From Bremia lactucae (Eukaryota > Oomycota > Peronosporomycetes > Peronosporales > Peronosporaceae): a stretch of DNA of 55,544 nt. The notes under the pieces are model-generated. The model was given only the letters and a program-made list of their open reading frames with translations. It was not told where the DNA came from and did not search any database. The DNA lies in the NCBI RefSeq assembly GCF_004359215.1, contig NC_090615.1, forward strand, positions 1,695,369 through 1,750,912, read 5' to 3'. Shown here in pieces: positions 11,370 through 21,454 of the stretch. The position numbers were made by a program, and so were the translations under genes. The stretch's first letter is position 1. Each line of letters starts with the position of its first letter.

Positions 11370-12620
11370 TATGTCATATGTAAGCTTGCAAGGTCTGGGC
11401 TGCCGAACGCAAGTTTCGGCTTCGGCTTAAGGAAACAGCGCTTATTGCGTGACCGGAGTTCAAGCGCTGCTGATGCTAAAGCTTTTATTGTGACTGACAA
11501 TCCGGACCTGATGTTCCAGTTATATACCTTACGATTAAAGTCAGCGAAGGAATTACTGGTAGGCTTGTCAACAAGAGTTAGGATGACTGAAAAGGTACCT
11601 CGTGCGTTTGCTAGCTGATTACTCGTTAGTGAGCTGAAAGCCAAGGTTTACCCAGACTGAAGTCATGTTGGACTCCGTCGGGCATGCGAGGACTAGGACG
11701 TCACGGAAGACTCGTTCCTCGAACTCAATCTCGACCAAATCTTCTTTGGCCTGTCTTTTTATAGTGTTGGAACCATCGAGCCGCTTAATTTGTACGATCT
11801 TCACTGCCAAAACACGCTCTAACAATCCTGGTTTTACGACGTCACATGTCGCCCCAGAAATAGACAGGATACGGGCATTTTTGTTGCCGCATTTACCGTC
11901 ATTGATGACCACGTCCTTGGCTAGGCCCTCGTCGTTGTTTCTCGCCAAAAAAGTGATGACTCTGGATTATATTTCCGAAACTTCTTCGGCCTCCGAGTCA
12001 ACTTCTTCTAAAGAATCAACCGTATTGCGGTCTTGACGATTGTCGTTGCGACGCACGTTACCTGTGGTGTGCGTGTTGAGTTTTGCATTTTAAAGCACTG
12101 GTCAGTCGTATGTCATTTCTTTTTGCAATAGCGGCAGAATGACTGTGAGGTCTGGCGTTGTTTCGTCTGGAACCGTACGCCGGGGGAACGGTCGGGCATT
12201 GCCAATTTCGAATCATGGCGGAATTGCGAAGGCGACGATACGGGCAGTGGCCCTTTAATCGAGGCATGGAAGATCGTGATGCTGTCTCGGTGTAAATGTT
12301 AATATTCCATTGCGGCAAACCGGCCAACTTTTTTGCAGTGGGATTCCTTATGTCAATGCAGATCGTCACGTAGACGAAGTTAAAGGTCAGCCGGAACAAA
12401 TTCAGTGTCTAATTTCTGTATCAAAGTCGTTTACAGAATTGATGCCGTGCCGTTTATTTAGATATCATTGGGCAGCGGAACCTTGAAGAGCGCTGGCAAG
12501 TATGAAAATTTGCCTGGAGATTGATTCCTCCAGCCAAATATTCCGCGCGCCGTAAAGTATTGCTCCATTTGCTCTTAAAATAGACGGGCTGATTCTTCAA
12601 GACGACCGAAAACAATTAGA
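11370..12620 (-). pseudogene. Gypsy gag-protease remnant
   Basis: Read on the minus strand from about 12610, LEESARLF then EQMEQYFTARGI resembles the gag core. DTEFVPADL (about 12410-12385) follows, then a zinc-knuckle relic, RYCKKK-HTTDQCFKMQN (about 12130-12070). At 11950-11620 the retropepsin region gives SGATCDVVKPGLLERVLAVK, with the catalytic DSG aspartate lost, and SLGKPWL-like sequence after it in another frame. Stops and shifts occur throughout. In oomycete Gypsy elements SGATCDVV is the usual protease active-site context; that identification is from memory of the family, not a search. Confidence 0.7.
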
Positions 12621-12632
12621 AGTTTTATCCCT

Positions 12633-13369
12633 TCAACACGAATGCCAGTCGGCACGATGATACGTAAGATGTTCTAGCAGCTGCTGTTGTTGCGTCAGTT
12701 CTTTTACAACACTCTTTATGAGCTGCATATAGGATGGGTCTGCCATGACTTTAAAATAAAGACTCATTTGAAACACAAAAATCAAATTCACATAATCTGT
12801 TCGATTATTTGAAGTCTTACGCTTCTTCTGAGGTCGCGTAAAGTATAACAAAGATCTTGGCGGAGCGCTGCAAGGATTAAAGGGATTAATTATTAGAGAG
12901 TAGTAGTTATAAAGATTTCTACGAATCAAGATCGTATAGTATAAGATATTTATTTAAATTTGGGACTAGAGTTACGCGAATCTTGAGTCTATACACCTTC
13001 GTATATTTCCTGTATTACAGAAGTTAATTCTTCTGCAGGAATATCACGGTTATATTCTCCTTTAAACAGAAGATTGTCCAATTGAATGGGTTTTTATTAA
13101 AAAAGACGAACCTGTTGAAATAATTGCAGAATATGATCAAAGGGGTGGGTACCCTCAGGTTCCGCGAGGAGGGTGTCGATTTCACGACGAGGGTTGGTTA
13201 GACAATTCACTTCATCCGAGAAGTACTGCTTCTCCTTTATAAGCTCCCGGCGCAAGGCCTTGGCAACACGCAAGCTCTTTTGAATTGACTTGTACAGGTT
13301 CTAGGCGCAGCTCTCAGCCTCTTCCTTAGCGCTAAAGAGGAAAGCTTTGGAGAAGTCGAACTTGATCAT
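12633..13369 (-). pseudogene. Unidentified decayed gene, possibly two exons
   Basis: Minus-strand reading from ATG at 13369 gives MIKFDFSKAFLFSAKEEAES, one TAG at 13303-13301, then a long charged stretch (SIQKSLRVAKALRRELIKEK ... REIDTLLAEPEGTHPFDHIL) to about 13095. A GT at the end of this block and a CCTTGCAG at about 12874 could be splice sites. The 12633-12929 frame then continues with TRPQKKRKTSNNRTDYVN and ends with KELTQQQQLLEHLTYHRADW. The composition looks protein-coding, with amphipathic helices, but I recognise no family. A single internal stop suggests a recently lost gene or a diverged transposon protein. Confidence 0.3.
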
Positions 13370-16300
13370 GGGCTCACGTCTCCTTATTTCCTATGCACGT
13401 TGGCTGCAGGGCCTTACATCTCGCTTAATGCTTTCTACATAACAATGTAGGATAATGTGGAACGAGCCCACGCAGCGAGATTCCAGTGACTGAACGCCTT
13501 CCAACTGACTAACAGCGTCACGGCCGCGCTGGACTCACAAATGCTCAGTGATTACATTTGCCGAACAGGCTTTGCGGCTTACAATGGATATTGAAGTGAT
13601 ACACTAAGACATCGATTAGACCAGCAAACAAGGCTCGCGAGGAGATAATATCGAGCAGGATACGAAGTGCCGAACAACGAGACGGATGAAGCGGCAGGAT
13701 GACTGTGGTCAGAAAAATATTGAGTCACGAATATCCGCTAAAAATCCACGAGTTCGCGCTATGGTAATCGTACCTTCGTAATTAAATGGTGTAAAAATGC
13801 TACATGTCGTGTAATTTCGCGAAACGAAACATTTGGCACGAGTAATGTATACAAATATTAATTGGTGCCTTATCATCATATTGACCATGACAGAAACTAT
13901 GAATGCGGCGGACATGAGCGGTAATGAAATTATCGCATGATGAAAGCGTGAGGTAGGGTAAAAGTGTGAAGCCATTACTAGAATTCGAGTCCGGCTCTGC
14001 ATTAATTGACCATCTTCGACCTGGCTTTGCGCAGGCCTTACATTGATGTGCGTATGTCTATTTATTTTTCACGTGCCATAACCGATGCTTGTCCAGACGA
14101 TTTTTGTCGAAGGCATTTGTTAGCTCTTGTGGCCTAACATTTCAAAGCATGCGCTTGGTGTGCTGGTGGCAGACAATACAACTGCATGTGGGAATATCGA
14201 GACTTGGTTGTAAACATTTGTCGAGGCAATGACACACACGCAAGATTGGGCCATTCAAGATCATTCGAATGATCAATGTAAACGTAGCCAAGTTGGAGCT
14301 GCCACGGCCAATAAACTGAATGAACCCTACATTCGACGTCGGTTGTGTTATCGCCCTATGTCCCGGTTCCCGACAAGTTCCTTAGTCGTCCGATACCGAA
14401 ATCATCCAAAGACGTGGATATTGGTAACGACGGACCATCTTCAAATTATAGAACGCCTTTTAAAAAAAGGCCAATTTATTCGCAAACCACACAGACTCGT
14501 ACAATGGCATAAGTAAACTAAAGAAAAAGCAACATATGAAAAAGAAAAAAAAAACATCCGCCATGTCCCCCACTAATGGGATCTCGTAGCCGACTTTATC
14601 AGCGTCAGCGAGAGATCAAATTGGGAAGGATTTCAGGACTAGTCACTCAAGTTAGGCCTTGACCGGTCGTCTTTGCTTAAAGCTTTATATCCTCTCATTT
14701 GGTTGATGCTTATAAACCGTTAATTACCATTTACGTTCGCGCATTAGACGAGATGATAAATATAATCGGTCTATCGCGCAAAAGCACGATCCGCAAGACT
14801 TTGATAAGGATAGGCGATATTTTTAAGAGTGCTTCACACCACATTACTTATTTGCTAGGAAAAGCATAAATTAGATCAGTCTTCAAGTAAGGGAATTGCT
14901 AACGCCCCCCCCCATTTCAGATGACGGCCCCCAACATTCAAAAATTATGTTCAAATCATATCCGTAAAGATTTTTTGCCAAACTGCACTTTTTCAACCTT
15001 ATGTTTCTTAGGGATTGACTGTACGATCGCAATTAACCGTGACGGTGCGTGCTGCGGCACCACGTGGTGACGTGATCAAATCAGGCTTGTTTTTTTTTTA
15101 ATTTCAGCAGGGCTTTGGACTGCGATCAGAAGGCTGGAAGGTTGGATACGTAGTCCTCACGAGCGCCAAATTGACAAATTCTTCGGGTAGAAAACGGCCT
15201 TAAGCGTGGCATAATCGACTTGGCTAAGTGCGCGGCCAAAAGCATTAAAGTCGTGCTACGGGCTTATATCCTTAATGGGTTGCAAGCTACCATGAGGGAA
15301 TGGCAGTTCGTGGCAAAAGGGATCGCGTCTTCCTCAGTGCTTTTACCGAAGTAAACTGAAAGATGTCTACATCTGGCGCTCGCGTCGCAAAACTCTGGAC
15401 GCTTTATGGGTTTCGCGATACCTAGAGACCAATTTATATCGAAAAGGGTGGTCGATTGCTCTGGTCGTCGGCTTATGTTACTTCTATATCGGCGAAAGGC
15501 AAGAATGAAAACAACAGCTGTCGTCGCTGTAAAAATACAAAGGTGGATCGGTTTGATGATATTTGGACTCTGGACTGAAAAGGAGCAGGAATAAGGTATC
15601 GGTATTGAGGATCCAGCCGAAAGCTTTTAGTTTTGGAAACCTACAAGATTGAAGCACGCGGATCTCCGCTTTGTTCAAGGTAGCAAAGCTGTAGCTAGCA
15701 GAATATTGAACACTATAGACGTAGTAATGCAAGTGTTTAGTGCAACATTTAGAGCAGAGCTCGACGTTAAGCATTGCGGTAGAAGTCGAAAGAAAGACAA
15801 GACCCTACAGATCACTTTCTTTACAGCTCTGTAGTGTCATGATGTCGCAATATGAAAGTGATTGTCGGTCAAAGATTTTTTGGGGCGGCAAATGAACATG
15901 ATTTAAATAATGGTTGGTGCCGTGAACCAAAATAGGGTGCCGTTAACATTTCATTTAAATAATCTCCATCCACATTCTTACAGATACATCTTCCTCTAAA
16001 ATAACGAGCCAGAATCATCGCGACTTCTAATTACTCCCTCATGTATGGCAAATGCTTTTCAAATACGCGGACAGTGCGTAAATTTCTTTGAACCCGATAC
16101 GGAACAAAAATAGGCATGAACGACTAAGTGGAATAGCCAGCAATTTGAGATTGACGTGCAAACAAAGCATGTTGATATACTAAAGCAACCATTCTTGCAA
16201 GACTCTCTAAAAGGCTCAACCCTTTAGTTTAGTAATAGCCCTTCATTTGGAAGATCTTATCTATGACGTCAGCGCGAGCGAGTTTGACTCGGGAAGGTTT

Positions 16301-16780
16301 CACAGACTATGGGCTTTGGAACTCGAGCAGAAGCTATAAGCCAATTCATTGAATGTTGACTGGCTTGGAAACTCGATCAGTAGTTTAAAGCCAATTTGTT
16401 GAATGTTTACTTGCGAAAACGAATCTGACTATATTTTGTATAGGGTTGGTATTATTGCTACAAGCTCAAATGATTAGACGAACATAAAACTTCGATTCTG
16501 GTGATTTGAGAATGCGCTACGCTTATTTGGCTTTTGAATCGCTCAAAAGAACAAATGGTGTGCAACCTAGCGAAGGTTGAATGTGAGCTAAATAAAGATT
16601 TATGTTTCCGTAGCAAGACGTCTTAAATACTTCTAAAAACCAAGGTCAAGGACACTGGTGAAACGTGAAAATTCGAGCCACAACGTGTCGATTCGTGCAC
16701 GTCTCCTTGTATTCGGTAAATGTCATCGTGACGAAGTTCACAATTAGATTTAGGCGCCCACAGTCGTGCGCAGTTTCCAG
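13370..16780. other. 3.4-kb stretch without recognisable genes
   Basis: Only short frames are open (for example 14229-14516 and 15406-15594 on the plus strand, 13709-14002 on the minus strand). None shows a domain, a signal peptide or matching splice sites. The sequence is AT-rich and probably old repeat debris. A C9 run lies near 14904-14912. Confidence 0.45.
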
Positions 16781-16790
16781 AAATAATAGT

Positions 16791-17095
16791 TGTAACGGGG
16801 CACCCTACTGTACTAGTCAACCTACACTGATTACAGTGAAGGTAGGACGCCTCGACTACTTCACTTACACGACGTGCAGAGGAAGGTTCTCAGTAGCTAG
16901 GAAGTCTCAGCTACTGAAGGTAAATTCGAAGGCTTTGAAATAGCGAAAAAGTAGAGCTGTATTTATATATTAAATTCCTTCGTAACGACCTTCTATCTAC
17001 TACTGGCTTTATTATATTAATAACTAACATCTGTGGCGCCTACTTGCGCACCACGCAATCGTGTCTTGTGTCGATTGGCGAGATTAATTCAAACT
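16791..17095 (+). repeat. Copia-type solo LTR fragment
   Basis: Starts TGTAACGGGGCACC and contains GTGCAGAGGAAGGTTCTCAG, then the GTAGAGCTGTATTTATATA region and GTGTCGATTGGCGAGATTA. The first 200 bases have a diverged counterpart at 54902-55100 (same TGTAACGGGGCAC start, GTGCAGAGGAAG block, then CTGTATTAATATAATTAA). No coding region flanks it, so it is a solo or truncated LTR. The copia assignment rests on memory of similar LTRs in oomycetes. Confidence 0.6.
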
Positions 17096-17133
17096 TAAGT
17101 CATCCAATCAATAGAATTGATATCTTTTTGCGT

Positions 17134-17159
17134 CAATATTACCAACGTTGGTAATATTG
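17134..17159. repeat. Perfect 26-bp palindrome
   Basis: A gapless palindrome centred on AACGTT, lying 38 bases left of the Mutator-like element. It is not part of the terminal inverted repeat. Function unknown. Confidence 0.7.
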
Positions 17160-17196
17160 TAACTATTAATTCAAAATTAATAAAGATAACATTTTT

Positions 17197-17319
17197 GGGG
17201 CGTTGATCGATACCCACCCTCCCTTGTTCCATACCCACCCCTCTTCCTATATTAGGCAATACTTGCAACACTATTAGGCAGCACACTGATCAACTCAAAC
17301 CTCTAACATCCGCCCAATA
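17197..17319 (+). repeat. MULE left terminal inverted repeat
   Basis: Pairs with the complement of 19036-19158 over its whole length with scattered mismatches. Confidence 0.85.
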
Positions 17320-17417
17320 CAAGCAATACGCTTCCATTCCCGACTCATTCTTTCCATAGCGCCATTCTCCACACATACATTCCGACTCACCTAGCGTTGT
17401 CTCTCTTTTCCCTCAAT

Positions 17418-18884
17418 AAAATGACTTTTACCATTCCACCTATACCAGAGCTAGTCTATGGCTCGCTGGAAGCGGCCACAGACGCGATCACGTGCCATGA
17501 TCTTGAAGCAGGCTTCGCAGTGTCTATCAAAAGGAGGAAACGTTTCGCCAAGAAACCCGATGGAGACATCACGTCAGTCTATTTTGACTACAGAAAGGCA
17601 GGCCTGTATGTACCTCGCGCTACAGAGGCTAACCAGCTCGGCGAATACTGGTGGCCCTTTCAAAATACTCAACACTTGGTCAGTTGTTGGTATATGTCAG
17701 CACCACAATCACTCACAATTTGTACATGCGTCCCCTCACTACAGTGGCCGCGTCCTGAGCGAGTCAGAGTGCAAACACGGGATCACACTTTCAAGTGCAG
17801 GACTGGGACCAGACCGCATTCTCACGAGCCTGAGACAGCAACGACGTGATGATTGCAACGTCGTTGCGCAGGATGCATGCATAATATTCGTTCAAGGGGT
17901 CGACTCGCAGCTTTTGCTTGCAAATCTACCTTGGCTGCTCTGCTTGATTCTCTTGCGGAAAGCGCGATGCATTTTGCCCAAAGAAATGGCAATCGGCAGC
18001 TGTTTCATTTGTTTATCGTTGTGCCTGTGGCTGGCACAATTTATGCATCCTTTTCGAGCAGGAAGTTGTGTATTCTCGACGCAACTTATAAAACCAATAC
18101 ATATAGATTCCCGTCACTCCATATAATTGGGGTAGCATCATCGGACAAGTCCTTCACATTTGCATACTGCTTCATGCAAAGAGAATATGGCATTTGTCCA
18201 GAGGTCTTTGTAAATGACCGAGAGCTCGTTCTCATGTCCGCTGTTGCCGCCACATTCACGGCCAAAATCTTTTCTGCCGTTCGAATATTTTTAAGAATAT
18301 TTATGCGAAGCAGCGTACTGACTTTACATACCAGGAGAATTCACGGCTGCGATGACCATCTGGACCTCAACTGTTTTCGCGAAAACCGAGCGGGAATATG
18401 ACGAAAAAGTGAGGGAGCTTCTGCTTCTCACCCCCGACTTGGCTTGTGCATAACGAGAAGTTTATGGAATTCTGGATGCGTGGAGTTAGTCTATTCAGAC
18501 ACGGGGATTGGGAAAGTGAGTTTGGCGGCCTTAAGGCTCGCATTTCAGCGATTCAAGCTGCGGCACAACCCCATGGTCCATGTACAGGCATTTTTGTGTC
18601 CACAATGGACATTCCTGCGAGCATACCTTCCGCCAGAGAACAGCTGAGAGTCCGCAGTGGGTGTTGGAAAAGGAAAATTTTGATGAAAATTGGTTGCTGG
18701 AAACTCAGCGTAATATATTAGTGATATCAGATGAGAGCCCCTTCGGAGAGGAAATTGCTGCTGTCCAGATGGCATATGAAGTTGCGCCATCTATACATCA
18801 GCGGCAATTGCTTCTCAGTGGTCTGAGAAGTTTGAATGATGCCGTGGCACTGGTCAAGGACATGCTCTGCATCAACCAATGCTA
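17418..18884 (+). pseudogene. MULE transposase (FAR1-like), frameshifted
   Basis: The start ATG at 17418 gives MTFTIPPIPELVYGSLEAA and a FAR1-type DNA-binding region (AVSIKRRKRFAKK ... YRKAGLYV). The coding frame changes near 17630 (TGGPFKIL, HHNHSQF), again near 17870 (MHNIRSRGRLAAFA), and again after 18400. The catalytic region is in the third frame: ILDATYKTN has the first Asp (codon at 18078) and FVNDRELVLMSAV the second (18216). The end at 18884 is NDAVALVKDMLCINQC. A cut-and-paste transposase of the Mutator superfamily binds its terminal repeats and uses a DDE triad. I could not place the final Glu. Three or more shifts make it inactive. Confidence 0.8.
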
Positions 18885-19035
18885 ATTAGAAGACAAAGAA
18901 GAACAAGACGTATCTCGCAAAGAACAGAAAGAAGAAGGATAAGAAAACGAATAATCGAACAATACGACATCTGTATTGATGAGTTGATTTGCGTTTTTTT
19001 TTGTACCTCGCGTCTTTGCTAGAAATTACATCTTC

Positions 19036-19158
19036 TATTGGGTGGATGTTAGGGGTTAGGGGTAATCAACATGTTGCCTAATAATGTTGCAAGTATCTCC
19101 TAATATAGTAAGAGGGGTGGGTATGGAACAAAGGAGGGGTGAATATCGATCAACGCCC
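19036..19158 (-). repeat. MULE right terminal inverted repeat
   Basis: Complement of 17197-17319; marks the right end of the element. Confidence 0.85.
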
Positions 19159-19227
19159 TAATTTTGTACTTCTTTACGTATTTCCTCTCATAGCATATAA
19201 TATTAATTCCTTTCATAGGAAATAATA

Positions 19228-20717
19228 TTTGGCCGCCGTTCGGGACACAGATGTTTTTGATCCGGACTCAGACGTTTTCGTTCCGGACACAGATACGATT
19301 TATTGGCTAAATCTAAGCTATTTGATTGGCTACATTTAAGCGTCTAATTGGTCAACGTCTGGATGAGAATATCCCCCAGCGCTAACATCGCCATATCTTC
19401 ACGATTAACAACCGAGCAACCTCTGCAATTGACAACGACAGGAGATAGTGAAGGTGATAGCAAGATACTTTATTTTTTGATACAGAAAGGATAAAATATT
19501 AAATGAAAAAAAAAACAATGGCATCTGAACTTCCAGTCAGTATAGTGTTAATTGGCATTGAAAGACTAATCTGATTGGAATACTGTAGATGTCTGTGTCG
19601 AGTCCGTCGCTTCTACTGACAGTGAAGCTGCTGGTAATATTGCAACCCGTTCTTGTTCGGCCGGCAGCCCTGAAAGGGAACAAAGTCGTGAGTTGCGGCG
19701 ACGGCCCAGCTGGCCGCAAGCGCGACAAGCAGGTCGTCTGCTTATCCTTGAAAGGAGCTCAACGTATTCGAATGCCGAAGGATCGCGACGAGTGGAAATG
19801 TTTTGGGGCACGGAAGTCGAGATAAGTAGCCGTCCTCGTGTTCTTACCCGCTCCGGTTCTTGTAAGACTATCGGAGTCTTTTCAGAAGCGTCTCCAGTTC
19901 TTCGACAATTGTCTGCTGCTGCCGGACAGGAAGGTGCCTAAAAGTGGCAGCAACTTTTTCCATCACAGCTGGCAATACTTCCTTGGGACTTTCGACCGCC
20001 TCAGGACGAGGGTGATTGGGTCCGTTTAGGTGCCACTGCTCTGCGAAGTCCAAAAGTTGAAGTTGCCGGCCACTCCGTAGCTGATCCCGTAGTCGGAGTT
20101 CGCATGGAAGCCCCAAACTGTTGCAAAGACAATCGGCAAAGATTTAGCAAATTAAACGGATCAACAGGTCGCCGCGCAAATTTAAGCCTNNNNNNNNNNN
20201 NNNNNNNNNNNNNNNNNNNNNNNNNNNNNNNNNNNNNNNNNNNNNNNNNNNNNNNNNNNNNNNNNNNNNNNNNNNNNNNNNNNNNNNNNNNNNNNNNNNN
20301 NNNNNNNNNNNNNNNNNNNNNNNNNNNNNNNNNNNNNNNNNNNNNNNNNNNNNNNNNNNNNNNNNNNNNNNNNNNNNNNNNNNNNNNNNNNNNNNNNNNN
20401 NNNNNNNNNNNNNNNNNNNNNNNNNNNNNNNNNNNNNNNNNNNNNNNNNNNNNNNNNNNNNNNNNNNNNNNNNNNNNNNNNNNNNNNNNNNNNNNNNNNN
20501 NNNNNNNNNNNNNNNNNNNNNNNNNNNNNNNNNNNNNNNNNNNNNNNNNNNNNNNNNNNNNNNNNNNNNNNNNNNNNNNNNNNNNNNNNNNNNNNNNNNN
20601 NNNNNNNNNNNNNNNNNNNNNNNNNNNNNNNNNNNNNNNNNCAATTAATCGTGTCTGTGTCCGGAACGAAAACGTCTGTGTCCGGATCAAAAACGTCCGT
20701 GTCCCGAACGACGACCA
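19228..20717 (-). mobile_element. Inverted-repeat DNA transposon with internal gap
   Basis: About 75 bp at 19228-19304 is matched in reverse by 20642-20717. The arm contains three short related units in a row: a GTTCGGGACACAGATG-like unit, GATCCGGACTCAGACG and GTTCCGGACACAGATACG. The minus strand inside carries broken frames: 20116-19868 (RQQQTIVEELETLLKRLR) and 19811-19566, which begins near STRRDPSAFEYVE. A TRRDPS-type tail reminds me of MULE transposase C-termini in oomycetes, but this is weak. The centre is hidden by 452 unknown bases, so the catalytic part cannot be read. Confidence 0.7.
20190..20641. other. Assembly gap, 452 N
   Basis: Unknown bases inside the inverted-repeat element. 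The size looks estimated rather than a fixed placeholder. Frames drawn through it are meaningless. Confidence 0.99.
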
Positions 20718-21424
20718 TAACACCGATGTACCTCGAGAAATGAAATCGAATATCTGATACTGCGAGCTTATAAATCAGCTGAAAGTGGTTGCTCTTTAAA
20801 AAACCAGTTTTAAAGCAAATGCAATTCCAACTTCTCTTTTGGACTTTTATTGCTGATCGACATCCGCCTTTTTTATTAGTGCGACAGCATCAACATCCAC
20901 GGATGTTTTGATGCCCTTAGCAAACAGTCACTATAGTGTCGGATGTGGAGTGACAGCGATATGTCGCATCCTGTATTTTTGCATTGTTGGTTAATATTTA
21001 AATTTCAATTTTGCCGTATTATTAATTTTTGCTCAGTAACTAATTCGTTTGCGCATGACGACTTATAACTTGGGCCATTACTTTAAAGCATGGGAAAATT
21101 GAGTTAATTTTAGAGCCATGAGAATAGCGCTGCCCTAGTCTCTATTTTCATATGGTTAGCTCTTATTTCAGTGATTTTGATTTGCTAGATTTGGCCTTTT
21201 AAAATAATTAGTTTGAGAAAAATGCTGAACGAAAAAAGATTATTTCAACATCTTTACTTAAAAATGCTCTTTATCAAGATCATGTAATCCAAAATATGTA
21301 TATAACGCGTTATTAAAATGACATTAAATGACTTTTAGGGTAATCTACACAATATATCAATCGATGGTGTAGAGACTCAACTCAAGTTTTGGTTGGTTGA
21401 AAGGCATTGCGTTGACGACACCGT
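20718..21424. other. Upstream region of midasin
   Basis: 700 bases of AT-rich DNA between the inverted-repeat element and the midasin gene. I see no gene. It should contain the midasin promoter. Confidence 0.6.
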
Positions 21425-21432
21425 TTCACTCC
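21425..21432 (+). promoter_or_regulatory. Candidate oomycete initiator element
   Basis: TTCACTCC fits the oomycete initiator consensus (YTCAHTYY) and lies 22 bases before the midasin ATG, inside a GC-richer stretch after AT-rich DNA. Known oomycete initiators overlap the transcription start and sit close to the ATG. Without transcript data this is only a candidate. Confidence 0.45.
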
Positions 21433-21454
21433 GTCGGGTCCGCATTCATCTTCA

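Larger units (their letters stand above)
17197..19158 (+). mobile_element. Mutator-like DNA transposon (MULE)
   Basis: A 1.96-kb element with 123-bp terminal inverted repeats at 17197-17319 and 19036-19158. The outer ends read GGGCGTTGATCGATA on the left and its complement on the right. Both repeats share a CCATACCCACCCCTCTT block and a CTAACATCC-CCCAATA inner edge, with a few mismatches. The interior encodes a decayed FAR1/MULE transposase. The flanking 9-mers (AACATTTTT and TAATTTTGT) are not identical, so a clean target duplication is not visible. Confidence 0.85.

Noticed and set aside
19589..19825. Plus-strand frame starting with a hydrophobic leader inside the inverted-repeat element
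   Set aside because: It is antisense to the element's own decayed coding strand and has no domain, so it is most likely a shadow.
20001..20757. Long frames on both strands at the first gap
   Set aside because: They consist mainly of unknown bases read through the gap.
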